Shown here in pieces: positions 1 to 6,595 of a stretch of DNA of 7,984 bases (positions are counted from its first letter, which is position 1; each line of letters opens with the position of its first letter). This DNA is from an uncultured Lachnospiraceae bacterium (GTDB taxonomy: Bacteria > Bacillota > Clostridia > Lachnospirales > Lachnospiraceae). A program made the translations under genes and the position numbers. The stretch covers positions 1 to 7,984 of the forward strand of contig CAMOQY010000060.1 of assembly GCA_946623295.1 (NCBI GenBank). The letters run 5' to 3'. The notes beneath the pieces were generated by a model that was not told the DNA's origin, did no database searches, and saw only the letters and a program-made list of their open reading frames with translations.

Positions 1-496
1 TGAGGTTGGGGTTCACGCCGCTGACAGGCTCTCTTTTGGCGCTGGCTGCGGAGAAGCCCTCGTAGCGTCCCTCTGCGACTCCGCGGTGGCCGTTGATGTC
101 GTATCCCTTGTACTTGGTCTCCAGAAGCTCGCCGAATTTCTTGAGCTGCTTCTTCATCTTGAGAAGACGCGGGATCTTCTTGAGGTTCTTCTTGGGCTCA
201 AAGGGCTCGATGACCTGGCCCAGTCTGTTCTTGTAGTTGCGGTTGAGCTTGGGACCGTCGTGGGTGATGCCGCAGAATTCCTCAACGTCATGAACGGCAT
301 AATATGAAGGGACTCCCATGATGGCGCCCATCTCATAACGGCGGCCGTTGTATGTGGGGCTCCAGCACTTGCCGCCTACGCGGTCAAGACGCTCGAGAAT
401 GGTGTAATTCTCGTAGCCCTTCTTTTCCAGATACATGCCGGCCGAAAGTCCTGCGGGGCCTCCGCCGACTATGCAGATACGTGTGTTTTTGTCCAT
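1..496 (-). CDS. FAD-dependent oxidoreductase, amine oxidase/desaturase-like, N-terminal part
   Basis: Partial gene: 165 N-terminal residues are present and the C-terminus lies beyond the window edge. The protein opens with a dinucleotide-binding fold whose GxGxxG motif is G11, G13 and G16. An acidic residue (E35) ends the second strand, and R39-VGGK-43 follows, as in amine oxidases, phytoene desaturases and related flavoproteins that bind FAD at the N-terminus. A lysine-rich stretch spans residues 102-130. The start is supported by AGGAGG ten bases upstream. A terminator separates it from the thioesterase operon, so it is probably its own transcription unit. Nine of its eleven arginine codons are CGC or CGT, whereas the neighbouring thioesterase uses AGA and CGG freely; this suggests higher expression. 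The substrate cannot be told from this part. The FAD fold is nearly certain, the subfamily is not. Confidence 0.85.
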   Translation of the reverse strand, partial: MDKNTRICIVGGGPAGLSAGMYLEKKGYENYTILERLDRVGGKCWSPTYNGRRYEMGAIMGVPSYYAVHDVEEFCGITHDGPKLNRNYKNRLGQVIEPFEPKKNLKKIPRLLKMKKQLKKFGELLETKYKGYDINGHRGVAEGRYEGFSAASAKREPVSGVNPNL

Positions 497-515
497 GATT
501 TAAATGCCTCCTGAG

Positions 516-531
516 TGACAAATATTTGACA
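516..531. promoter_or_regulatory. Repeat element near the predicted transcription start
   Basis: TGACA occurs twice in direct orientation, at 516-520 and 527-531, eleven bases apart, about one helical turn. The 10-base perfect palindrome CAAATATTTG lies between and across them (519-528). It sits between the candidate -10 and the ribosome binding site of the FAD oxidoreductase, where a repressor site would be expected. No regulator family is recognised, and chance cannot be ruled out in AT-rich leader DNA. Confidence 0.25.
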
Positions 532-537
532 ATGTTC

Positions 538-566
538 ATTCTACTACTTTTGTTTCTGCAATTCAC
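538..566 (-). promoter_or_regulatory. Candidate promoter for the FAD oxidoreductase gene
   Basis: On the minus strand, TAGAAT (538-543) matches five of six -10 bases. With a 17-base spacer it follows GTGAAT (561-566), a poor -35 match of three of six. Transcription would start near 531, giving a leader of about 34 bases that carries the ribosome binding site. The position suits the gene, but the weak -35 makes this tentative. Confidence 0.3.
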
Positions 567-589
567 TATCTATTTTGTTTTTTTGCATG

Positions 590-619
590 AAAAAAACGGC
601 GCATTATCAGCCGCCGTTT
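590..619 (-). terminator. Intrinsic terminator after the thioesterase gene
   Basis: On the minus strand, an 8-base-pair stem AAACGGCG/CGCCGTTT (612-619 with 594-601) encloses a 10-base loop. It runs directly into seven T residues (596-590). This is a textbook Rho-independent terminator 48 bases after the thioesterase stop, and it ends the six-gene run that starts at nfnA. Read in the other direction it has no T-tract, so it acts on the minus strand only. Confidence 0.9.
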
Positions 620-666
620 GAATAAATGCGCGGTATGCAGCGCAGCCTCCCCGGGACCGGCAGGGC

Positions 667-1377
667 TCAGTACGTGAAATTCATTCTGAACACCCGCCTG
701 CCGCACTCGCCCTGTATAAGGCAGATATCACCCTCGGCTCCCAGCGAAAGATCGAGCCTGTCTCCGAGCCTGGCCTCGCTGTGGTACTCGCAGATGATAC
801 GGCGCGGCGTCTGCTTCCCGTAATGCGGGTAAAGCATATCGACGGCCAGGTCAAAATACCTGGTATTGTTCATATGCCCGTTGAGATCCAGCACGGAAGG
901 CGTGACGACGCAGGCTGAATGCTCAGTGACCGGGCAGAGCCTCGGCGAAGAAGGCAGCGGCGGATCATCGGGTCCGTTTTCTCCCTCGATATGGACTCCG
1001 GCTTCTTCCGGAAAGACCGCTCTGCGGGTATCCCGGTCCATCAGGGCCCAGAGAGACGACGCCGTGACCAAGGGCTCGCCGTCACTTGTCTCAAGCCTGA
1101 AAAACCTCGGAAAGATCACGTGCATGGTCCTGCCCGGCCAGCTCCTCAGCACGACCTCTTCATCGTACTCCGGAAGCCTGGCGATATCCGCACGCCACTG
1201 GGTCACGATCCACAGCAGACCGCGGTCGAGGGTCTTCTCGCGGCCCATGCCCAGAGCCTCGGTGTGCCGTATGGCAGCTTCCTGGAACCAGGAAAAAAGC
1301 TCCGAGAGCCGAAGCTTTCTCTCCGAGTCGCAATGCGCCGACAAAAGTCTGTATTTTTTCGTGTCGGCCGGGCTCAT
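667..1377 (-). CDS. Acyl-ACP thioesterase, hot-dog fold
   Basis: This 236-residue protein should hydrolyse an acyl group from an acyl carrier protein, releasing a free acid in the cytoplasm. It has the double hot-dog layout of the FatA/FatB-type family. The N-terminal half carries R21-LRLSELFSWFQEAA-35 and W110-ALMDRDTRRAV-121. The C-terminal half carries D164-LNGHMNN-171, the counterpart of the plant DxNxHxNN active-site stretch (D164, N166, H168). E201 falls where plant enzymes have a catalytic Glu, and the plant Cys next to it is alanine here (A202). The start at 1377 overlaps the ACP stop in an ATGA, with a modest AGGA upstream; a longer frame back to 1434 would overlap the ACP by 61 bases and is unlikely. 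The overlap implies coupled translation and that the neighbouring ACP is its substrate. The acyl chain is unknown. Confidence 0.9.
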   Translation of the reverse strand: MSPADTKKYRLLSAHCDSERKLRLSELFSWFQEAAIRHTEALGMGREKTLDRGLLWIVTQWRADIARLPEYDEEVVLRSWPGRTMHVIFPRFFRLETSDGEPLVTASSLWALMDRDTRRAVFPEEAGVHIEGENGPDDPPLPSSPRLCPVTEHSACVVTPSVLDLNGHMNNTRYFDLAVDMLYPHYGKQTPRRIICEYHSEARLGDRLDLSLGAEGDICLIQGECGRRVFRMNFTY

Positions 1378-1619
1378 GCGATCCTGCTTCCGATCGCGTC
1401 CACCACATCGCCGAAGGTGGAGAGCTTCTGCCACTGGCGGTTGGGGATACGGACGTCGTATTTTGCCTCGAGGCGGCAGATCACGAGCGTAAAGCCCATG
1501 GAATCGATGGCCGTATCGGTATTGATAACGGTATCGTCCGCAAGCTCGGTGCCTTCAAGTTCCGGGACACATTCGTAGATGGTCTCTTTTATTCCTGCTG
1601 CAAGTTCTTCTCTGGTCAT
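1374..1619 (-). CDS. Acyl carrier protein
   Basis: This 81-residue acidic protein has the size and helical pattern of a stand-alone carrier protein. The phosphopantetheine site is D39-S40-M41-G42-F43; S40 is the predicted attachment serine, in the place of the usual DSL. Downstream it reads LEAKYDVRIPN and then FGDVVDAI, matching helices II to IV of ACPs. The start at 1619 is chosen for AGGAG seven bases upstream; the frame stays open for 22 more codons without support. The stop overlaps the thioesterase start (ATGA). The ligase upstream ends 58 bases away. The DSM in place of DSL and the placement away from any fatty acid synthase genes point to a specialised ACP loaded by the adjacent ligase, rather than the housekeeping AcpP. 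A DltC-like role is possible but dltB and dltD are not here. Confidence 0.88.
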   Translation of the reverse strand: MTREELAAGIKETIYECVPELEGTELADDTVINTDTAIDSMGFTLVICRLEAKYDVRIPNRQWQKLSTFGDVVDAIGSRIA

Positions 1620-1677
1620 ATTTATCTCCTGTAGTTTATTTTTCCCGTTTATCTGCGGTATTCCGGTCCGCCCTCTC

Positions 1678-3027
1678 CTACTCACCTACCAGCCGGCTGA
1701 TCTCATAGCGCTTCAGCTTGCCTGTGGCAGTACGGGGCAAAGGCCTGTCGGTAAAAAATATCTCGCTTATCTGTTCGCTGCGCGAATAGTTCTCCATGAC
1801 CGGCCTTATCTGCTGCATGACGAGACTCCTGTCTCCCACGCTTGCGTTGACTATCAGCGCCGGGCGTCCCTTTGAGATCACAACGCAAAGCTCGCCGGTA
1901 CCCAGAGCCTTTGCGAGCGCCGCCTCGTACTCCGGCAGAAAGATCTTTGAGCCTGAGGAAAGCACCAGGATATCTTTCTTGCGCCCCGTGATATGGAGCC
2001 TTCCTTCGGAATCTATCTGACCCAGATCCCCGGTATGGAGCACCCCGTCCTTAAGGACTGCTTCCGTCTCCTCGCGGCGGCCGAAATAGCCCTTCATCAT
2101 GGTCGTTTTGCTCTCTACCAGCACCTCGCCGTCATCAGCTATACTGACCCTGAAATCAGGGCAGATGCTCATGGCGTAAGGGTCGCTGCCCGTGCTGAGC
2201 GCTATGCCCGACGAGGTCTCCGTCAGCCCGTAGCCAAACGATACCCGTCTGCCGCCGGCACCCGCCTCGCGCAGTACCTGCGGCGGGCACTCTCCCGCTC
2301 CGACAAGTATGAGCGAAAGCTCGGGATTGAGCACGCGCGCCTTTATGCAGTATCCCAGAAGCAGCGGGACTACCGACACGGCCGTGGGCCTGAAGAAATC
2401 ATAGTCGTCGCCGTAGTACCTCATGCCTCTGCCCACAGCGACGGATGCTCCGCACTGAAGCGCCCAGAGCAGCCCGCAAACGAATCCGAAGACGTGGTTC
2501 AGCGGCAGCTGCAGAAGCAGGACGTCGTCCTGTTTTAACGGCATGAGCGAGGCGCCGTTCCAGGCGCTGGCGCACAGCGAGGATTCAGAGAGCAGGACAG
2601 CCTTTGACCTGTCCGTGGTGCCCGAGGTAAAGAAAAGTATCTCTCCTCTTTCGCCCTCTCCTTCGGGGCAAAGATATACCCCAAGTTCTTCCTCCAGCTC
2701 CGGGTCCGCGCACACACAGTCCGCCCCGACCTGCCGAAGGAGCGACGCCAGCGTGGACTCGGGCAGGTTCTCATCGAGCATGGTGATCCTCGCCCCGGCC
2801 TGCGCAGCAGCCATAATATCAACAATGTACCTCACACCGCCTTCTCCCGGAAGAAAGGCCACGCTCTTCTTTCCGGCGAAGTCCAAAGCCCTCGCGGAGA
2901 CGGATTCTCTGAGGGCACCGTAGGTCATGACGCGCTTCGTTCCGCCCTCTTCGTATATGAGAGCAGCGGAATCGGGAGCCAGATCCGCGTGGTGTCCAAC
3001 CATTTCCGCAAATGATCCGAATCTCAT
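1678..3027 (-). CDS. AMP-forming acyl ligase (acyl-CoA/acyl-ACP synthetase family)
   Basis: This 449-residue ANL-superfamily enzyme should activate a carboxylic acid with ATP to an acyl-adenylate and transfer it to a thiol, probably on the adjacent ACP. The motifs appear in order: the phosphate loop T134-SGTTDRSKAV-144, Y266-GLTE-270 that contacts adenine and magnesium, T332-GD-334 that binds ribose, G348-RKKD-352 at the hinge, and the catalytic lysine K437 in TATGK near the C-terminus. The GRKKD-ILVLSSGSKI segment resembles fatty-acyl and acyl-ACP synthetases more than amino-acid adenylation domains. It is shorter than the usual 500 or more residues. The phosphate loop is atypical: Asp139 replaces the usual Gly, Ser141 the usual Pro. 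Its ATG overlaps the capA stop in an ATGA, so the two are translationally coupled. The substrate cannot be read from sequence. Confidence 0.88.
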   Translation of the reverse strand: MRFGSFAEMVGHHADLAPDSAALIYEEGGTKRVMTYGALRESVSARALDFAGKKSVAFLPGEGGVRYIVDIMAAAQAGARITMLDENLPESTLASLLRQVGADCVCADPELEEELGVYLCPEGEGERGEILFFTSGTTDRSKAVLLSESSLCASAWNGASLMPLKQDDVLLLQLPLNHVFGFVCGLLWALQCGASVAVGRGMRYYGDDYDFFRPTAVSVVPLLLGYCIKARVLNPELSLILVGAGECPPQVLREAGAGGRRVSFGYGLTETSSGIALSTGSDPYAMSICPDFRVSIADDGEVLVESKTTMMKGYFGRREETEAVLKDGVLHTGDLGQIDSEGRLHITGRKKDILVLSSGSKIFLPEYEAALAKALGTGELCVVISKGRPALIVNASVGDRSLVMQQIRPVMENYSRSEQISEIFFTDRPLPRTATGKLKRYEISRLVGE

Positions 3028-4238
3028 TTCCTTGTCACCTCTCCCGTAATATGGTCTATCGTGATATCAAAGGATCTCGCGATCTCGTCATCTATGATCT
3101 GGGCCCTGCGGGCGCTGTCGGTAACGAGCACCGTGCGGGAGTCCCTCTGAAGGCACGGGTGAAAGAACACCCTCGGCTCCATTGTCGCGGTATCGACCGC
3201 CACCTCAAAGAGACAGGTCTCGCGTTCCTTTGTATTAAACCAGAAATTACCCATACTGTATATGACAGGCTTACCGCCGACATATTCTATGCCCTGAAGG
3301 ATGTGCGGATGAGCGCCTATGACCGCGTCCGCGCCGGCCTCGACGTAAAGCGCTGCCAGCTCCTTTTGCTCCGCGTCAGGCGCCTCCTGCATCTCCGTGC
3401 CCCAGTGCACGAAGACGAAGCAGAAATCGCTGTTTTCCGAGGCGGTGCGGATCGCGTCAAGCGTCTCCTCCGGCTCGCGTGTGTTCAGCACTCCGGGCGC
3501 ATCCGCCGTTGCAGCTCTGGTCATTCCGAATTCAGAATCGCCGGCCTTTTCCACGGACGTAGCCGCAACTATGGAAAAGACCTTTCCCTCTACCGTAAAG
3601 TAAGCCGCCTTCTTTGCCGCGGCCAGATCCGCCCCTGCGCCGACGTGAGGGATCCCTTCACGATCCAGCGTGTCTATCGTATCAAGAAGCGAGACCTCGC
3701 CCCAGTCAAAGGCGTGATTGTTTGCAAGCCCGACGACGTCGACTCCCAGACGCGTGAGATTGGCAACTCTTGCGGGGTCCGCGCGGAAGGTCCAGTGCTT
3801 GCCCGCCGTCGGAGTGCCCCTGTCGGTGTATGTAAACTCGTTGTTGAGCATAAAGACGTCGGCGTCTCTCATAAGTGAGAGCAGATCATCGGAAAAGACT
3901 CTGGTGATGTCCCCTCCGTAGGTGCTATCCAGCACCGACATGATGGACATGGCGACCCCGTCTCCGCCCTCCTCGGCCTGGGTAAAATCTCCCGCAAAGC
4001 GGAAAACCGCTATGCCGTCGCCAGGGAGCTCGGGGCCGGTCTCATTGGATCCTGAGGTCGGAGCGTCCGTCCGGCCAGTCACCTCTCCTCCCGAGATATC
4101 GAGGATTATCCCTCTGCCGTCAGGCGTCACCTCCGGAGCGGAACCCGTCCCGGCGGATGCATCCGTGCTCTCCTCTCCGCAGGCGCAGGCCTGCAGCATG
4201 AGAAGCAGCGATATCATCAGGATCAGTACTCTTTTCAA
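3024..4238 (-). CDS. CapA-family (PGA_cap) metallophosphatase-like lipoprotein
   Basis: This 404-residue protein is predicted to be a membrane-anchored extracellular lipoprotein. Residues 1-17 form a signal peptide (MKR, then a hydrophobic core) ending in the lipobox L15-QAC-18; C18 would be lipidated. A low-complexity Ser/Thr/Gly/Glu linker follows to about residue 74. The CapA fold fills most of the remainder: G83-D84, N132-NE-134, A172-NNHAFDWG-180, H278-WG-280, G308-AHPHILQG-316 and S328-MGNF-332 are the expected metal- and active-site motifs. CapA proteins are named for poly-gamma-glutamate capsule genes, but most family members have no proven reaction. The start is a TTG with a weak GGAAAGAG upstream; the next ATG (residue 8) would remove the charged start of the signal. 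It lies 34 bases after nfnB and overlaps the ligase start by four bases. No capB or capC is present. Confidence 0.88.
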   Translation of the reverse strand: MKRVLILMISLLLMLQACACGEESTDASAGTGSAPEVTPDGRGIILDISGGEVTGRTDAPTSGSNETGPELPGDGIAVFRFAGDFTQAEEGGDGVAMSIMSVLDSTYGGDITRVFSDDLLSLMRDADVFMLNNEFTYTDRGTPTAGKHWTFRADPARVANLTRLGVDVVGLANNHAFDWGEVSLLDTIDTLDREGIPHVGAGADLAAAKKAAYFTVEGKVFSIVAATSVEKAGDSEFGMTRAATADAPGVLNTREPEETLDAIRTASENSDFCFVFVHWGTEMQEAPDAEQKELAALYVEAGADAVIGAHPHILQGIEYVGGKPVIYSMGNFWFNTKERETCLFEVAVDTATMEPRVFFHPCLQRDSRTVLVTDSARRAQIIDDEIARSFDITIDHITGEVTRK

Positions 4239-4272
4239 GATCAGCTCTTTCCGCGGGATATAAGGGCAGCTT

Positions 4273-5694
4273 TCAGCCCTTCCCGCCTTCCGTAATATAT
4301 CTGTCTATCGCCGCGGCCGCTTTCTTTCCGGCGCCCATGGCCAGAATGACCGTAGCCGCGCCAGTCACGGTATCTCCGCCTGCGAAAACTCCGGGTCTGC
4401 TCGTCTCTCCGGTCTCCGGGTCCGCGACTATGCATCCTCTGCGGTCCGTCTCCAGATCGTGGGTAGTTCTGCTTATCAGCGGGTTCGGCGACGTGCCCAG
4501 CGCCATTATCACGGCGTCGGCCTCAAGCTCAAACTCCGATCCGGGGATCTCTTTCGGCCTGCGTCTGCCCGACGCGTCGCTCTCGCCGAGCTCCATGCGT
4601 ATACATCTGACGCCGCGGACGAAACCGTTCTTGCTGCGGTCCTCATTTCCCTCGGTACCGAGGATCTGAGTGGGCGCGGTCAGAAACATAAACTCGACGC
4701 CCTCTTCCTTCGCATGCTCTATCTCCTCTTTACGGGCCGGCATCTCCTCCTCGCCGCGTCTGTAGAGCACGGTGACGCGGCCGGCGCCGAGGCGCATGGC
4801 GCTGCGAGCGGCGTCCATGGCCACGTTTCCTCCGCCTACGACGGCCACCCTCGAAGGCCTCAGGATCGGAGTGTCAGAATCCTCCCTGTACGCCTTCATG
4901 AGATTTACTCTCGTGAGGAACTCATTTGCGGAAAACACGCCCTTGAGCGATTCTCCGGGTATTTTCATAAATGAGGGAAGCCCCGCGCCGGTACCTATGA
5001 ACACGGCCTCAAAGCCTTCTTCCTCCAGCAGCTCGTCTATGGTGACCGAACGACCTACGACGACGTTTGTCTCGATCCTGACTCCGAGCGCCCTCAGCGT
5101 ATCGACCTCGCGGGCCACTATGGCCTTTGGAAGACGGAATTCCGGGATGCCGTAGACCAGTACTCCGCCGGGTATGTGAAGCGCTTCGAAAACGGTGACG
5201 TCATACCCTTTCTTTGCCAGATCTCCCGCGCAGGTAAGTCCGGACGGTCCGGCGCCTACGACAGCCACCTTATGGCCGTTTACCGGCTGTTTTTTCACAC
5301 TTTCACTGCCGTGGGCCGCGTGCCAGTCCGCCACAAAGCGTTCCAGCCTGCCTATGCCCACGCTGTCGCCCTTCATGCCTCTGACGCAGTATTTCTCGCA
5401 CTGTCTCTCCTGAGGGCATACACGCCCGCAGACCGCAGGCAGCGAGCTGTCCTCGTGAATGATGTGATAGGCTTCTTCAAACTCGCCCTCGGCGACCTTC
5501 GCGATAAAATCAGGAATACGGATTCCCACCGGACAGCCTCCGGTGCACGGGCGGTGTCTGCAGTTCAGACACCTCTTCGCCTCCGCCACAGCCATTTCTT
5601 CCGTATATCCGAGCGTTACCTCATCGAAATTACGCCTTCTTATGTCCGGGTCCTGGCTCGGCATCGGCGTCCTGACAGGGTTCATATCCGCCAT
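4273..5694 (-). CDS. nfnB: NfnB, NADPH-side large subunit of the electron-bifurcating transhydrogenase NfnAB
   Basis: This 473-residue flavoprotein belongs to the glutamate synthase small subunit family. Two cysteine groups bind [4Fe-4S] clusters: C42, C45, C50, C54 and C89, C93, C99, C103. E118 in GRLERF may be the unusual glutamate ligand reported for one cluster of the Thermotoga enzyme. The FAD site is V146-GAGPSG-152, the NADP(H) site V286-GGGNVA-292, and a second FAD motif is G435-VFAGGDTVTGAAT-448. NfnAB oxidises NADH and reduced ferredoxin together to reduce NADP+, or runs in reverse, in the cytoplasm. The call rests on the adjacent nfnA; a glutamate synthase role would need a large GltB subunit, which is absent. 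Its ATG directly abuts the nfnA stop, with AGGAGG inside the nfnA 3' end, implying balanced coupled translation. Confidence 0.92.
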   Translation of the reverse strand: MADMNPVRTPMPSQDPDIRRRNFDEVTLGYTEEMAVAEAKRCLNCRHRPCTGGCPVGIRIPDFIAKVAEGEFEEAYHIIHEDSSLPAVCGRVCPQERQCEKYCVRGMKGDSVGIGRLERFVADWHAAHGSESVKKQPVNGHKVAVVGAGPSGLTCAGDLAKKGYDVTVFEALHIPGGVLVYGIPEFRLPKAIVAREVDTLRALGVRIETNVVVGRSVTIDELLEEEGFEAVFIGTGAGLPSFMKIPGESLKGVFSANEFLTRVNLMKAYREDSDTPILRPSRVAVVGGGNVAMDAARSAMRLGAGRVTVLYRRGEEEMPARKEEIEHAKEEGVEFMFLTAPTQILGTEGNEDRSKNGFVRGVRCIRMELGESDASGRRRPKEIPGSEFELEADAVIMALGTSPNPLISRTTHDLETDRRGCIVADPETGETSRPGVFAGGDTVTGAATVILAMGAGKKAAAAIDRYITEGGKG

Positions 5695-6537
5695 TTACTC
5701 CACCTCCTTTTTCAGAAGGTTGCAGGCCTCGTCATAAGCATGCCTTTCAAACTCGCCGTATATGTTTCCGCGGCTTATTGCCTCGTCAAAATCCACCAGA
5801 TGTCCGTCAAAATCGGGGCCGTCCACGCAGGCAAATTTCGTCTCGCCTCCGACGGTAAGGCGGCAGCAGCCGCACATTCCCGTACCGTCGACCATGATGG
5901 AATTCATGGAGACCGTCGTCTTTATGCCGTATTTCTTTGTCAGAAGACACACAAATTTCATCATCAGCGGCGGGCCGATGCAGATGACCTCATCGTAAAT
6001 ATTTCCGGCCAGGATCAGTTCCTCGAGGCCTGCCGAGACCAGTCCTCCCCGTCCGTTCGATCCGTCGTCTGTCATGACCGTAAGCAGATCGGAGGCCTCG
6101 GCAAACTCTTTTTCAAGTATGATCAGATCTTTCGTGCGGAAGCCGACGACGCTGTGCACGCAGCAGCCGCGTCTGTGCAGCTCCTGCGCGATGGGAAGCG
6201 CGATGGCGCACCCGAGCCCGCCTCCGACTACCGCGGCCTTTGAGAGACCGTCGAGCCTGGTAGGGTTGCCCAGCGGTCCGGTAAGACTGGCCACGCTCTC
6301 TCCCTCCCGCAGCCGATTAAGCTTCATGGTGGTGGCGCCCACTATCTGCACGATAACGTCTACCGTGCCGGCCTCTCTGTCATATCCGGCTATGGTAAAG
6401 GGCACCCTCTCGCCGTTTTCATCGACACGCAGTATTACAAACTGCCCGGGCTTCGCCTTGCCCGCGACATAGGGAGCATAAAACCTGAACCGTGTCGAAG
6501 AGGGGTTGAGCTCCTCACGTTTTAAGATCTCGTACAT
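5695..6537 (-). CDS. nfnA: NfnA, NADH-side small subunit of the electron-bifurcating transhydrogenase NfnAB
   Basis: This 280-residue protein has the ferredoxin-NADP reductase fold shared with the dihydroorotate dehydrogenase electron-transfer subunit PyrK. The FAD-binding motif is R44-VPFTI-49 with G87-PLGNP-92. The NAD site is V103-VGGGLG-109. The C-terminal [2Fe-2S] site is D217-GTGMCGCC-225 plus C237, so C222, C225 and C237 are likely ligands with an aspartate as the fourth, as described for NfnA. It passes NADH electrons to the bifurcating FAD in NfnB. The start at 6537 is chosen for GGAG six bases upstream; a frame extension to 6561 adds eight residues with no ribosome site and runs to the edge of the hairpin. 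No pyrD neighbours it, so a PyrK role is unlikely. Confidence 0.92.
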   Translation of the reverse strand: MYEILKREELNPSSTRFRFYAPYVAGKAKPGQFVILRVDENGERVPFTIAGYDREAGTVDVIVQIVGATTMKLNRLREGESVASLTGPLGNPTRLDGLSKAAVVGGGLGCAIALPIAQELHRRGCCVHSVVGFRTKDLIILEKEFAEASDLLTVMTDDGSNGRGGLVSAGLEELILAGNIYDEVICIGPPLMMKFVCLLTKKYGIKTTVSMNSIMVDGTGMCGCCRLTVGGETKFACVDGPDFDGHLVDFDEAISRGNIYGEFERHAYDEACNLLKKEVE

Positions 6538-6563
6538 AATGATCTCCGTACTTATGGACAAAC

Positions 6564-6583
6564 CCCGCAGGAATACCTGCGGG
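6564..6583 (-). terminator. Terminator-like hairpin between rnpB and nfnA
   Basis: A perfect 8-base-pair stem CCCGCAGG/CCTGCGGG closes a TATT loop on the minus strand and is followed by GTTTGT, a short imperfect T-run. It begins 12 bases past the rnpB P1 helix and ends 26 bases before the nfnA start codon. It probably trims or ends rnpB transcription. The weak T-run suggests some read-through into the nfnA operon. Confidence 0.6.
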
Positions 6584-6595
6584 ACACATATGAAA

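Noticed and set aside
526..560. Plus-strand TTGACA as a promoter -35
   Set aside because: No -10 match lies 16-18 bases downstream and no plus-strand gene follows.
866..1578. Overlapping plus-strand frames of about 210 codons
   Set aside because: They shadow the thioesterase and ACP genes and encode arginine- and serine-rich sequence with no domain.
1374..3027. DltA/DltC pair for D-alanylation of teichoic acids
   Set aside because: The ligase motifs look more like fatty-acyl synthetases, dltB and dltD are absent, and a thioesterase is not part of that system.
3012..3878. Plus-strand open frame of 288 codons
   Set aside because: It is antisense to the CapA gene and has no family motif or ribosome site.
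5176..6243. Long plus-strand open frame of 355 codons
   Set aside because: It lies antisense to nfnB and nfnA, which have complete cofactor motifs and good ribosome sites. Its product shows no recognisable domain and its composition is what a GC-rich antisense frame gives.
4273..6537. Glutamate synthase small subunit plus PyrK-like protein as separate functions
   Set aside because: The adjacency with exact abutting, the lengths and the cluster motifs match NfnA/NfnB; neither gltB nor pyrD is present.
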